Shown: in pieces, positions 10,632 through 21,710 of the stretch | Layout of the letters: each line of letters opens with the position of its first letter | Position numbering within the stretch: position 1 is the stretch's first letter | Assembly: GCF_902705885.1 (NCBI RefSeq) | Contig: NZ_CACSIP010000001.1 | Location: forward strand, 320,683-384,682 | Length of the DNA stretch: 64,000 nt | DNA from: Mycolicibacterium austroafricanum | Lineage (GTDB): Bacteria > Actinomycetota > Actinomycetes > Mycobacteriales > Mycobacteriaceae | Direction: 5' to 3' | Position numbers and translations under genes: made by a program | Notes under the pieces: generated by a model | What the model saw: the letters and a program-made list of their open reading frames with translations, nothing else | The model's database searches: none | Told to the model about the DNA's origin: nothing

Positions 10632-11002
10632 CGGCCGCCTCCGCGGCGGGAACGTCGTGCCACGACCGCGACGTCGACGAACTCCAGCGGAATCGGCGCG
10701 CCCGGCTTGTGCACCACGACCTCGACAGCGTGGATCCGCTCGTCGCGCATCACGTCATCGGCGATCTCCGCCACCACCGTCTCGATCAGCTGCCGAGCGG
10801 GTCCGCCGACGATGTCGGCGGCGCGCTGCGCCAGCCCGCCGTAGTCCACGGTGTCGGCCAGGTCGTCGCTGGCGGCGGCGGGCGCGAGATCGATCCACAC
10901 GGTGATGTCCACGACGAAGTCCTGGCCGTCGCGGCGCTCATGGTCGAAGACTCCGTGGTTTCCCCGAACCTTCAACCCTCGCAACTCGATTCGATCAGCC
11001 AT
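10628..11002 (-). CDS. folB: Dihydroneopterin aldolase
   Basis: A 124-residue enzyme that cleaves dihydroneopterin to 6-hydroxymethyl-dihydropterin. The core [19 protein letters not shown] and the C-terminal [18 protein letters not shown] are characteristic. The ATG at 11000-11002 ([12 protein letters not shown]) overlaps the end of folP by 8 bp; an upstream in-frame start would run further into folP and adds non-conserved arginine-rich residues. It ends in a GTGA overlap with folK. Confidence 0.95.
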   Translation of the reverse strand: MADRIELRGLKVRGNHGVFDHERRDGQDFVVDITVWIDLAPAAASDDLADTVDYGGLAQRAADIVGGPARQLIETVVAEIADDVMRDERIHAVEVVVHKPGAPIPLEFVDVAVVARRSRRGGGR

Positions 11003-11810
11003 CGGACCCTCCGCGCCACGCCGCGACCACAGCGAGCGCATCGGCCGAGGCACGCACGTCGTGCACCCGAACCCCCCACACCCGATGCCACCCGGCCAAC
11101 GCGGAGATCACCGCGGTGGCCGTCTCCCGTCCTCCGGGCGGCCTGGGGTCCCCGTCGGGCCCGGCCAGCAAGGTGCCGAGGAATCGCTTGCGGGACGCAC
11201 CGACCAGGACGGGGATACCGGTCGCGACGAACTCCGGGAGCGCGTGCAACAGCGCCCAATTGTGTTGTGCGGTCTTGGCGAATCCGAGACCGGGATCGAT
11301 GATCACCTTCGACGGGTCCACCCCGGCACGCACTGCGGCGTCCACCCCGGACATGAGTTCGTCACGCACCTCGGCCACCACGTCGCCGTAGCCGGGCACC
11401 TCGTGCGGGCGGTCGCTGCCCACCGATCGCCAGTGCATGAGGATCCACGGGACGCCGGCTTCGGCGACCACCCTGGCCATGTCCGGGTCGGCTCTGCCTC
11501 CCGACACATCGTTGACCAGCGCGGCGCCGTTCTCCAGGGCCGCGTGGGCGACGGCGGCGTGCATAGTGTCGATGCTGACCGTGATCCCCTGCTGGGCAAG
11601 CTCTTTGACCACCGGCAGAACCCTGGAGGTCTCGACCGCCGGATCCACCCTGGTGGCGCCGGGGCGGGTCGATTCGCCGCCGACGTCGATGATGGCGGCC
11701 CCCTGGCCGGCGAGAACGACGCCGTGCTCGACCGCCCGATCCCGGTCGAGGAACTGCCCCCCGTCGGAGAACGAGTCGGCGGTGACGTTGACGACCCCCA
11801 TCACCTGCAC
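10995..11810 (-). CDS. folP: Dihydropteroate synthase
   Basis: TIM-barrel enzyme condensing p-aminobenzoate with hydroxymethyl-dihydropterin pyrophosphate; target of sulfonamides. Seen: [61 protein letters not shown] and [11 protein letters not shown], all canonical. The start is uncertain: a GTG at 11808-11810 (giving [11 protein letters not shown] minus the first two residues) has a weak GGGGAC upstream. A GTG at 11897 would overlap the folE stop as GTGA but would translate a repeat. I favour the short form, close to M. tuberculosis FolP1 in length (about 271 versus 280 residues). Confidence 0.93.
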   Translation of the reverse strand: MQVMGVVNVTADSFSDGGQFLDRDRAVEHGVVLAGQGAAIIDVGGESTRPGATRVDPAVETSRVLPVVKELAQQGITVSIDTMHAAVAHAALENGAALVNDVSGGRADPDMARVVAEAGVPWILMHWRSVGSDRPHEVPGYGDVVAEVRDELMSGVDAAVRAGVDPSKVIIDPGLGFAKTAQHNWALLHALPEFVATGIPVLVGASRKRFLGTLLAGPDGDPRPPGGRETATAVISALAGWHRVWGVRVHDVRASADALAVVAAWRGGSDG

Positions 11811-11835
11811 GTGCGTCCCCGCCGGGGACGGTTGG

Positions 11836-11884
11836 CCGTCGCTTCGCTCGCCCCGGGCACAATCCCCGTCGCTTCGCTCGCCCC
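11836..11884 (-). repeat. Two direct copies of a 19-bp repeat between folE and folP
   Basis: The 19-mer GGGGCGAGCGAAGCGACGG (minus-strand sense) occurs at 11866-11884 and again at 11836-11854, 30 bp apart. It fills most of the gap between the folE stop and the conserved start of folP. Related GAGCGAGG-type sequence occurs after crp near 63540-63580. This is probably a short dispersed mycobacterial repeat rather than coding sequence. Confidence 0.75.
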
Positions 11885-11893
11885 GATCGGAGA

Positions 11894-12505
11894 TCACTTT
11901 CTCAGGATCAGATCCAGAGCCTCGGCCCGGGAGGCGTTGTCGTGCTTGAACTGTCCGCGCACCGCCGAGGTCGTGGTCACTGCGCCGGGCTTGCGCACGC
12001 CCCGCATGGCCATGCACAGGTGCTCGGCCTCGACCACCACGATCGCCCCCCGCGGGTTCAGCTTGCGCATCAACGCATCGGCGATCTGGGCGGTCAACCG
12101 TTCCTGCACCTGGGGCCGCTTGGCGTAGAGGTCGACCAGACGGGCGATTTTCGACAGACCCGTGACCCGGCCGTCGGCCCCGGGGATGTAACCGACGTGT
12201 GCGACACCGTGAAACGCCACCAGATGATGCTCACAGGTGGAGTACATGGGGATCTCCTTGACCAACACCAGCTCGTCGTGTTGTTCGTCGAAGGTGGTGT
12301 TGAGCACCGTGTCCGGATCGGTGTACAGCCCGGCGAACATCTCCCGGTAGGCCCGCGCCACCCGGGCGGGCGTGTCGGCCAGACCTTGGCGATCAGGGTC
12401 CTCCCCCACGGCGATCAGCAGCTCACGAACCGCCCGCTCGGCGCGCTCCTGGTCGAAATCGGGTGGGGTGAGCGTGGCCGAATTGTTGTGGCGCGACCGC
12501 GTCAT
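11894..12505 (-). CDS. folE: GTP cyclohydrolase I
   Basis: A 203-residue enzyme making dihydroneopterin triphosphate from GTP, the entry to folate synthesis. Zinc ligands are visible in [13 protein letters not shown] (C91, H94) and [30 protein letters not shown] and the C-terminal SRAEALDLI are conserved. The ATG at 12503-12505 has GGAGACTTCG immediately upstream, a good Shine-Dalgarno. It begins 31 bp after the ftsH stop, so cotranscription with ftsH is likely. Confidence 0.96.
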   Translation of the reverse strand: MTRSRHNNSATLTPPDFDQERAERAVRELLIAVGEDPDRQGLADTPARVARAYREMFAGLYTDPDTVLNTTFDEQHDELVLVKEIPMYSTCEHHLVAFHGVAHVGYIPGADGRVTGLSKIARLVDLYAKRPQVQERLTAQIADALMRKLNPRGAIVVVEAEHLCMAMRGVRKPGAVTTTSAVRGQFKHDNASRAEALDLILRK

Positions 12506-12536
12506 CGAAGTCTCCGTTTCAGGTGTCAGCCAGTGA

Positions 12537-14897
<2,361 letters not shown>

Positions 14898-15100
14898 GTG
14901 TGTATGCGGTTCATTGATACCAACGGCCGTCGGCGGACCTCGGGCCAAATCCTTCCAATACGCGCAGCTGGAAAAGTCAAGGCTACCGCTAGACCAACGT
15001 CTGGCAGTTCCCGACGGGTGCGCAGGTGCCGAACGTGCATTCCCTGTCGTGATTCCCGACTCGGTGCAACCGTGAGCGCAGGGTCGGCGAAACTGGGGGC

Positions 15101-16054
15101 GTGCGGTCGCGGATGGTGCAAACGAACGGCGTCTCGCTGCGGGTGACCGAGGCCGGTGAGCCGGGCGCGCCTGTGGTGGTGCTCTGCCACGGCTTCCCCG
15201 AGCTGGCGTTTTCCTGGCGCCACCAGGTTCGGGCTCTCGCCGAGGCGGGCTATCACGTACTGGCCCCTGATCAGCGCGGCTACGGCGGCTCCGACACCCC
15301 GGCTTCCGTTGACGCCTACGACGTCGTCGAGCTCAGCGCGGACGTGATCGGCCTGCTCGACGACGTCGGAGCGGAGCAGGCGGTACTGGTCGGCCACGAT
15401 TTCGGCGCCGTCGTCGCCTGGACCGCCCCGCTGCTGCACCCCGGGCGCTTCAGCGCGGTCGCCGGGTTGAGCCTGCCGCCGGTGCCCCGCCCCAAGGTGC
15501 CGACCACCCAGGCGTTCCGGCGGATCTTCGGGGACAACTTCTTCTACATCCTGTACTTCCAGACACCGGGCCCCGCCGACGCCGAGCTGGCCGAGGACCC
15601 GGCCACCACGCTGCGGCGGTTGTTCGCCACCCCGCCCGCCGGTGACGACGGCGCGGCGCTGCGGATGCTCGCGCCGGGACCCGAGGGGTTCCTGGCCCGC
15701 ATTCCCGAACCCGGCGGACTTCCCGGCTGGATCAGTGAGCAGGACTTCCAGATCTACGTCGACGAGTTCGGCCGCAACGGATTCACCGGCCCGCTGAACT
15801 GGTACCGCTGCTTCGATCGCAACTGGGAGCTGACGGCCGATCCGCCGGCGCCGACGATCGAGGTGCCCGCCCTGTTCCTCGGCGGCACCGCCGATGCCAC
15901 GCTGTCCTACACCCCGCGGAACCGCGCCCGCGAGGTCGTCACCGGCGCCTACCGCGAAGTGATGATCGACGGAGCCGGCCACTGGCTCACCGAGGAGTGC
16001 CCGCACGAAGTCACCCGCGAGCTGCTCCGGTTTCTGGCGGACCCGACGGGTTAG
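15101..16054 (+). CDS. ephA: Epoxide hydrolase EphA, alpha/beta hydrolase fold
   Basis: A 317-residue soluble epoxide hydrolase-type enzyme. Seen: oxyanion motif HGFPE (30-34), nucleophile elbow VGHDFGA with Asp100, cap-domain tyrosine in [12 protein letters not shown], and catalytic His in [12 protein letters not shown]. Sequence closely follows M. tuberculosis EphA as I recall it ([19 protein letters not shown]). The GTG at 15101 is used here; an ATG at 15113 would remove four residues. The gene is divergent from ftsH across about 200 bp and is followed after 10 bp by lpqG. Confidence 0.92.
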   Translation: MRSRMVQTNGVSLRVTEAGEPGAPVVVLCHGFPELAFSWRHQVRALAEAGYHVLAPDQRGYGGSDTPASVDAYDVVELSADVIGLLDDVGAEQAVLVGHDFGAVVAWTAPLLHPGRFSAVAGLSLPPVPRPKVPTTQAFRRIFGDNFFYILYFQTPGPADAELAEDPATTLRRLFATPPAGDDGAALRMLAPGPEGFLARIPEPGGLPGWISEQDFQIYVDEFGRNGFTGPLNWYRCFDRNWELTADPPAPTIEVPALFLGGTADATLSYTPRNRAREVVTGAYREVMIDGAGHWLTEECPHEVTRELLRFLADPTG

Positions 16055-16064
16055 GGTGCCAGTC

Positions 16065-16805
16065 ATGCCGATCGCACCTGGAGCGAAATCAGCCAGGGCC
16101 AAGCTCGCGGGCTTGGCCGCCGCCGCAGCTACCACCCTGGCGCTGACCGGGTGTGACGCACAGCCGGGCCCGACGCTGACACCCGATGCCGACACCCGCC
16201 AGGTGACCGTCGTGGGCGCCGGGCAGGTCCAGGGCGCGCCGGACACATTGACGGTGAACGCGTCGATGGAGTTCCTGGCCCCCGATGCGACGGCCGCGAT
16301 GAACCAGACCAACGAGCGCCAGCAAGCGGTGATCGAGGGGCTCGTCGAGCTCGGCATCGACCGCAACGACCTGGCCACGACGCAGGCCGACCTGCAGCCG
16401 CAGTACGGTCCGGACGACAACGCGATCGCCGCCTATCGCGCCACCAACTCGATCAACGTGACGATCCGCGACCTCGATCTGGCCTCCGATGCGATCGGCC
16501 TGATCGTCAGCACCGGCGGCAATGCCACCCGGATCAATTCGATCAGCTACTCCATCGAGGACGATTCCCAACTGGTGCGTGATGCCCGGGCCCGGGCGTT
16601 CGAGGACGCCAAGGACCGCGCCGATCAGTACGCCGAGTTGTCCGGGCTGACCCTCGGCAAGGTCATCTCGATCTCGGAGTCGGGCGGGCCCACGCCGCCG
16701 ACGCCGATGCAGGCGCCACGAGGAATGATGGAGGCTGCCGTGCCGCTCGAGCCGGGTGAGCAGACCGTCGGCTTCAGCGTGACGGTGATCTGGGAGTTGA
16801 CCTGA
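16065..16805 (+). CDS. lpqG: SIMPL-domain (DUF541) lipoprotein, LpqG-like
   Basis: A 246-residue exported lipoprotein: an n-region with Arg/Lys, the h-region LAGLAAAAATTLALTG and a lipobox LTGC with lipidated Cys30. The mature part is a SIMPL/DUF541 domain starting RQVTVVGAGQVQGAPDTLTV and ending TVGFSVTVIWELT. The ATG at 16065 is preceded by AGGG at a suitable distance; a GTG nine bases upstream is less likely. Position before hpt (beyond the inserted molybdoenzyme) matches M. tuberculosis lpqG (Rv3623). Function unknown; SIMPL proteins are associated with the cell envelope. Confidence 0.88.
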   Translation: MPIAPGAKSARAKLAGLAAAAATTLALTGCDAQPGPTLTPDADTRQVTVVGAGQVQGAPDTLTVNASMEFLAPDATAAMNQTNERQQAVIEGLVELGIDRNDLATTQADLQPQYGPDDNAIAAYRATNSINVTIRDLDLASDAIGLIVSTGGNATRINSISYSIEDDSQLVRDARARAFEDAKDRADQYAELSGLTLGKVISISESGGPTPPTPMQAPRGMMEAAVPLEPGEQTVGFSVTVIWELT

Positions 16806-16814
16806 CCCACTGCG

Positions 16815-19043
16815 TCATGCGGGAGTGCCTGCGACTGTGACGACCACGGGGATGCCGTTGAGCACCGCGGTGCCCGAGAGCGGGTCCAGCACCGATCCGT
16901 CGTTGAGCTGATTGGCGTTCACCCCGGGGTGCCGGGCCGCCAGCGTCTGCCCGGTGCCGATGCGGTCGTGGCCCCAGCCGTGCGGCAGCGACAGCACGCC
17001 GCGACGGATGTCCTCGGTCAGCTCCACGGGCACCACCAGTTCCCCGCCGGGCCCCTTGACCACCGCGGTGTCCGACACTCCCAGGTCGGCGGCGTCGTCG
17101 GGGTGCATCCGCAGCGTGCAGGTGTTCGTGCCTCCGGCCAGCGCGGGCAGGTTGTGCATCCAGCTGTTGTTCGAGCGCAGGTGCCGCCGGCCGATCAGCA
17201 CGTATCCGCCGCCGCGGTGCCCGAGTGAGTCACGCAACCGCGCGGCATCGGCGATCAGCTGTGGCGGTGCCAGCTCGATCAGACCCGACGGGGTGCGCAG
17301 CAGGTCCGGCAGCCGCGGCTGCAGCGGCCCCAGGTCGATTCCATGGGGCGCCGATCTGAGCCGCGTCAACGTCAGACCGTCGGGTCGGGCGCCGAACGCG
17401 TCGCCGTAGGCGCCGAGCCGAAGCATCATGTCGAGTCGGCGCTCATAGCCGGGGCCGTCGTCGAGCATCGCGGTCAGCTCGTCGACCGCGCGGCCCGCGA
17501 CGGGCGAGCCCACGTCGGCGGTCTCCTTGGCCAGGGTGGCGGCGATGACCTGTTCGTCGACGATCCGCGGGTCGCCGTCGACGCCGATTCCGTAGAGGAC
17601 CAACGCGATCCGCGCCAGGATCTCGGCTTCGTCGGGACGGCCCAGTAACGGAAGCGCCGGCGGCGAGTAGCGCGCATTGTTGCGCACCGCGAGGTTGTTC
17701 AGCGCGAAGTCGAAGTGTGGGCTGTGCGACGGCGGCGGGGGCGGAAGGATGACGTCGGCGTGGCGGGTGGTCTCGTTGAGATACGGGTCGACGCTCACCA
17801 TGAACCCGACGCCGGCCAGTGCGCGGTCGAGCCGGTCGCCGTCCGGAGCGGACAGCACCGGATTGCCCGCGACGGTGATCATCGCCTTGATCTGCCCCTC
17901 GCCGGCGGTCTCGATCTCTTCGGCCAGCACCGCGACGGGCAGTTCGGAGAGCACCTCGGGCCGGCCGGAGACCCGGCTGTGCCAGCGGCCGGTTCGGAAG
18001 CCCCGGCCCGGCCTGGGCCCCCGGGGCGCCGGCGCGACGGGTGACAGCGGAAACATCGCCCCTCCGGGTCGGTCCAGGTTTCCGGTCAAGACGTTGACGA
18101 CGTCGACCAGCCAGCTGCCCACGGTGCCGAACTCGACGGTCGACGTACCCATCCGGCCGTAGACGGCCGCGGCGGGAGCGGCGGCGATCTCCCGTGCCAG
18201 CGTGCGGATCTCGTCGGCCACGAGGCCACAGTGCGCAGCGACGGTCTCCGGCGGGAAATCGCGGGCGAGTTCCCGGACCTCGTCCACCCCGGCGACGTGG
18301 TCGGCGAGAGCGCCCAGCGAGACCAGGTCCTCGTCGAAGAGCACGTGCACGATCGCGAACAGCAGCGCGGCGTCGGTGCCGGGCCGCGGCGCCAGGTGCC
18401 GGTCGGCGAGCTCGGCGGTCCGGGTGCGGGCCGGGTCGATGACGACGAGCCTGCCGCCGCGCTTGCGCATCCTGCGCAGCTTGCCGCCGAAGTCGGCGGC
18501 GGTGGCCAGGCTGCCGTTGGACACCAGCGGGTTCGCCCCGATGATCACCAGATAGTCGGTACGGTCCAGGTCCGGGACCGTGAACGCGACCGGACTGCCG
18601 AACATCAGCCCCAGCGCAACGTGTTTGGGCATCTGGTCCAACGTGCTCGCGGAGTAGACCTGATGGGTTCCCAGGCCGCGGATGATCAGCGGCGGGTACA
18701 GCGCGCCGGCGACGGTGTGCGCGTTCGGGTTGCCGAGGTACACCCCCACCGAGCCGCCACCGTGGTCCCGGACCACGCCGCCGAGGCCGGCGGCGACGGC
18801 GGCGAACGCCTCGTCCCAGGTGGCTTCGGTCAGCGCGCCGTCCCGCCGTACCAGCGGTGCCCTCAACCGGTCGGGGTCGTTGTCGAGTTCGGCGAAACTG
18901 GCGCCCTTGGGACAGATGTAGCCCGCACTGAACACGTCGTCGTGGTCACCTCGCGCACCGACCACCCGGCCGGCGTCGATGGTCAGCGTCAAACCGCAGG
19001 TCGCCTCACAGAACGGGCAGATTCGCAGCGCTGTGTCGGTCAT
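16815..19043 (-). CDS. Molybdopterin oxidoreductase with N-terminal 4Fe-4S site
   Basis: A 742-residue cytoplasmic protein of the formate dehydrogenase/nitrate reductase (bis-MGD) family. The N-terminal cluster motif is CPFCEATCGL then CPKGASF (four Cys). Cofactor-binding segments include IIGANPLVSNGSL, VIDPARTRTAEL, GRMGTSTVEFGT, and the C-terminal MGD-binding domain (HRGGGYVLIGRRHLRSNNSW). No twin-arginine signal precedes the ATG at 19041-19043. Where Cys or Sec usually ligates Mo, the sequence reads SASTLDQMPKHVAL, so the ligand is not Cys/Sec. The substrate is unknown. It lies 19 bp downstream of hpt and converges on lpqG, a location not occupied by such a gene in M. tuberculosis. Confidence 0.88.
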   Translation of the reverse strand: MTDTALRICPFCEATCGLTLTIDAGRVVGARGDHDDVFSAGYICPKGASFAELDNDPDRLRAPLVRRDGALTEATWDEAFAAVAAGLGGVVRDHGGGSVGVYLGNPNAHTVAGALYPPLIIRGLGTHQVYSASTLDQMPKHVALGLMFGSPVAFTVPDLDRTDYLVIIGANPLVSNGSLATAADFGGKLRRMRKRGGRLVVIDPARTRTAELADRHLAPRPGTDAALLFAIVHVLFDEDLVSLGALADHVAGVDEVRELARDFPPETVAAHCGLVADEIRTLAREIAAAPAAAVYGRMGTSTVEFGTVGSWLVDVVNVLTGNLDRPGGAMFPLSPVAPAPRGPRPGRGFRTGRWHSRVSGRPEVLSELPVAVLAEEIETAGEGQIKAMITVAGNPVLSAPDGDRLDRALAGVGFMVSVDPYLNETTRHADVILPPPPPSHSPHFDFALNNLAVRNNARYSPPALPLLGRPDEAEILARIALVLYGIGVDGDPRIVDEQVIAATLAKETADVGSPVAGRAVDELTAMLDDGPGYERRLDMMLRLGAYGDAFGARPDGLTLTRLRSAPHGIDLGPLQPRLPDLLRTPSGLIELAPPQLIADAARLRDSLGHRGGGYVLIGRRHLRSNNSWMHNLPALAGGTNTCTLRMHPDDAADLGVSDTAVVKGPGGELVVPVELTEDIRRGVLSLPHGWGHDRIGTGQTLAARHPGVNANQLNDGSVLDPLSGTAVLNGIPVVVTVAGTPA

Positions 19044-19062
19044 CACCGCATTCTGCGCCGCG

Positions 19063-19656
19063 CTAGTGGTCCTCGTACACCCTGGGGTCGAGAGTGCCGA
19101 TGTAGGGCAGGTCGCGGTAGCGCTCGGCATAGTCGAGCCCGTATCCGACGACGAATTCGTTCGGGATGTCGAAGCCGACGTACTCGATCGCGACGTCGGC
19201 CCGAACAGCCTCGAGCTTGCGTAGCAGCGTGCACACCCGCAGCGACCGCGGGCGTCTGGTCGCCAGGTTGCGCAGCAGCCACGACAGCGTCAGGCCGGAG
19301 TCCACGATGTCCTCGACGATCAGCACGTCACGGTCGTTGATGTCGCGATCGAGATCCTTGAGGATGCGCACCACGCCCGACGACGACGTGGACGACCCGT
19401 AGGAGCTGACGGCCATGAACTCCAGCTGGGTGGGCACCGGGATTGCCCGGGCCAGATCGGTGACGAACATGACCGCGCCCTTGAGCACGGTGATGAGAAG
19501 CAGGTCTCGCCCGTCGGGCCCGGAGGCGGCGTCGCGGTAGTCGGCGCCGATCAACGCGCCGAGTTCAGCGGTCTTGGTCCGGATCTGTTCTTCCGACAGC
19601 AACACCGACTTGATGTCCCCGGGGTACAACTCCGCCGTATGCGCAGGCACGCCCAC
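19063..19656 (-). CDS. hpt: Hypoxanthine(-guanine) phosphoribosyltransferase
   Basis: A 197-residue purine salvage enzyme converting hypoxanthine or guanine and PRPP to IMP or GMP. The PRPP-binding motif [14 protein letters not shown] and the flexible-loop SYGSST are visible, as is the C-terminal purine-site [18 protein letters not shown]. It starts at a GTG (19654-19656); a second in-frame GTG is two codons in. It follows tilS by 27 bp on the same strand, the conserved tilS-hpt pair of actinobacteria. Confidence 0.95.
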   Translation of the reverse strand: MGVPAHTAELYPGDIKSVLLSEEQIRTKTAELGALIGADYRDAASGPDGRDLLLITVLKGAVMFVTDLARAIPVPTQLEFMAVSSYGSSTSSSGVVRILKDLDRDINDRDVLIVEDIVDSGLTLSWLLRNLATRRPRSLRVCTLLRKLEAVRADVAIEYVGFDIPNEFVVGYGLDYAERYRDLPYIGTLDPRVYEDH

Positions 19657-19683
19657 AGAGTAGCCGTGCCGCGCCGCGGCGTC

Positions 19684-20643
19684 TCACACCGGTTCTCGGT
19701 ACAACATCAGCACTTCGTCTCGGCGACCGGCGAACAGCCGCGTCCGGGGTGTCGCCCCTGGCACCGCCACCCCGCCCTGACCCCGCCACGCGATCACCAG
19801 CGCGTCGACGGCGCGGATCTGGGTGTCGGTCAGCCCGACCGCCCCACCGGCGAGCAGCCAGCCCCTGATGACCCTGCGCCGGACCGCGCCCGGCAGCGGG
19901 GTGAGCACGCTGACCGCAAGGCCGCCGTCGCCGATTCCGTCGAGAACGCGGTCCGCCATCGCGTCGAGTGCCTCGGTGTCCTCCCGCAGTGCCGTCGCGG
20001 TACGCGCGAGGGCCTCGGCCACGCCGCCGCCGAGGACGTCCTCGAGCAGCGGCAGCACCTCGGTGCGCAGCCGGACCCTGGTGAACCGCCGGTCGACGTT
20101 GTGCGGGTCCTGCCACGGCGCCAGCCCCAGCTCCGCGCACGCACGGTGGGTCAGCTCCCGTCGCACCCCGAGAAGCGGCCGGAACCACGGCGGGTCGTGG
20201 GACCGCATACCGGCGATCGACCGGGCCCCCGACCCCCGGCCCAACCCGAGCAGCACCGTCTCGGCCTGGTCGTCGAGCGTGTGCGCCAACAGCACCGGCG
20301 CACCGGCGCGCGCTTGGTCCAGCGCGCGGTACCGGGCCGACCGGGCCGCGGCCTCGGGCCCGCCCTCACTGCCGACTACAACCGAAAGCACTTGGGCATC
20401 AACACATCCCACAGCGAGAGCGTGATCCCGGGCGTCGGCGGCGACGGCGGCGGAGCCGACCTGCAGGCCGTGGTCGACGATCAACGCGGTGGTCGGCATC
20501 GCCGTGGCCGCAACGGCCGCCAACGCCAGTGAGTCCGGTCCACCCGACAGCGCCACGCACCATCGGTCGAGGCCTGCGGCATGGTCACGGGCGAAGCGGG
20601 TGACCACCGCGCGCAGCTCGGCTACAGCACCCGGTCGATCCAT
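19684..20643 (-). CDS. tilS: tRNA(Ile)-lysidine synthetase
   Basis: A 319-residue N-type ATP pyrophosphatase that modifies C34 of tRNA-Ile(CAU) to lysidine, so that AUA is read as Ile. The PP-loop SGGPDS is at residues 33-38, followed by LIVDHGLQ, and LLAHTLDDQAETVLLGLGRG. The short C-terminal substrate domain is typical of actinobacterial TilS. The ATG at 20641-20643 overlaps the end of the upstream zinc protease by 22 bp, suggesting one operon dacB-protease-tilS-hpt. Confidence 0.95.
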   Translation of the reverse strand: MDRPGAVAELRAVVTRFARDHAAGLDRWCVALSGGPDSLALAAVAATAMPTTALIVDHGLQVGSAAVAADARDHALAVGCVDAQVLSVVVGSEGGPEAAARSARYRALDQARAGAPVLLAHTLDDQAETVLLGLGRGSGARSIAGMRSHDPPWFRPLLGVRRELTHRACAELGLAPWQDPHNVDRRFTRVRLRTEVLPLLEDVLGGGVAEALARTATALREDTEALDAMADRVLDGIGDGGLAVSVLTPLPGAVRRRVIRGWLLAGGAVGLTDTQIRAVDALVIAWRGQGGVAVPGATPRTRLFAGRRDEVLMLYREPV

Positions 20644-21710
20644 CGCCGTGGCTCATCGATTTCGCTTGGCAGTGGCAGGGTCTCGGCGTCGGTCCAAATC
20701 GTGTTGAAGCGCCGCATGCCCACCGTGGACACCACCTCGTCGACGAAGGCCTTGCCCCTGGTGTATTGGTTCATCTTCGCATCGATTCCCAGCAGCGCCC
20801 TCATCAACCGCTGCAGCGGCGGCTGCTTGCGCTGCCTGCGATCGTCGAACCGGCGCCTGATCGTGGCGACCGTCGGCACCACCGCGGGCCCGACGGCATC
20901 CATGACGTGTTCGGCATGACCCTCCAGCAGCGTCCCCAGCACCAGTAGCCGGTCGAGTGCCTTCTGCTGCGGCTCGGACTGCACCGCGCGGAGCAGGCCC
21001 AGAATGCCGCCCGAATTGGATTGCGAATCATCGGATTTCGAGCCTGCGCGACGGTCGCGAAGATACCCGGCCAGCCGGCCGACGACCTGGGTGACATCCT
21101 CGCCGGCGTCCTCGGTCAGCACAGCGAGGGCGCCCGTCATGTGATCGGCCAACCAGGGATTGGCCCGGAACTGCACCCGGTGGGTGACCTCGTGCAGACA
21201 CACCCACATCCGGAAGTCCGCAGGCTTCACCCGGAGTTGGCGCTCGACGGCGATCACGTTGGGATACACCAGCAGCAGTTCGCCGCCGCGGCCTTCCGAG
21301 TCGCCGGCGAACGGATCGAACTGGCCGAGAATGCCTGAGGACACGAACGCCAGCACCGCCCCGGTCTGGGCGCCGGCGATGCGGCCGGTGATCGCCGGCG
21401 GCTTACCCGACGCATCGCGCTCGTCGCCGCCCCCGGTCATCGCCCGCATCGAGTGTGCCGCGGCACGAATCCACTGGGGCCGGTCGACGATTCGGGCCTC
21501 CGGGATCTCACCGCCCTCGATCAGACCGGTCACCTCGCGCACCGGGAGTTCGGACAGCCGCGCCGATTCGGTGAGCTGTTCGACCGCCTGCCTGCGCGTG
21601 TAGTCGGTGGCCGCGGGTTCCGGGCGCGCCAGCTTGCCCCCGAGCGTGGCGGCCAGGTTCCAGTCGACGGCCCGTCCGACGGCGAACCCGGACCTGCCCG
21701 ACGGGCTCAT
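20622..21710 (-). CDS. Zinc-dependent metalloprotease, DUF2342 family (Rv3626c-like)
   Basis: A 362-residue protein of the actinobacterial DUF2342 zinc-protease family, sometimes labelled 'coenzyme F420 biosynthesis associated'. The zinc-binding motif HEVTH is at residues 173-177 (CLHEVTHRVQF), with a probable third ligand Glu in LLEGHAEHVMD. The ATG at 21708-21710 overlaps the dacB stop as ATGA; the frame is open far upstream but that part is antisense-free shadow of dacB. No signal peptide or membrane helix is obvious. Substrate unknown. Confidence 0.9.
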   Translation of the reverse strand: MSPSGRSGFAVGRAVDWNLAATLGGKLARPEPAATDYTRRQAVEQLTESARLSELPVREVTGLIEGGEIPEARIVDRPQWIRAAAHSMRAMTGGGDERDASGKPPAITGRIAGAQTGAVLAFVSSGILGQFDPFAGDSEGRGGELLLVYPNVIAVERQLRVKPADFRMWVCLHEVTHRVQFRANPWLADHMTGALAVLTEDAGEDVTQVVGRLAGYLRDRRAGSKSDDSQSNSGGILGLLRAVQSEPQQKALDRLLVLGTLLEGHAEHVMDAVGPAVVPTVATIRRRFDDRRQRKQPPLQRLMRALLGIDAKMNQYTRGKAFVDEVVSTVGMRRFNTIWTDAETLPLPSEIDEPRRWIDRVL

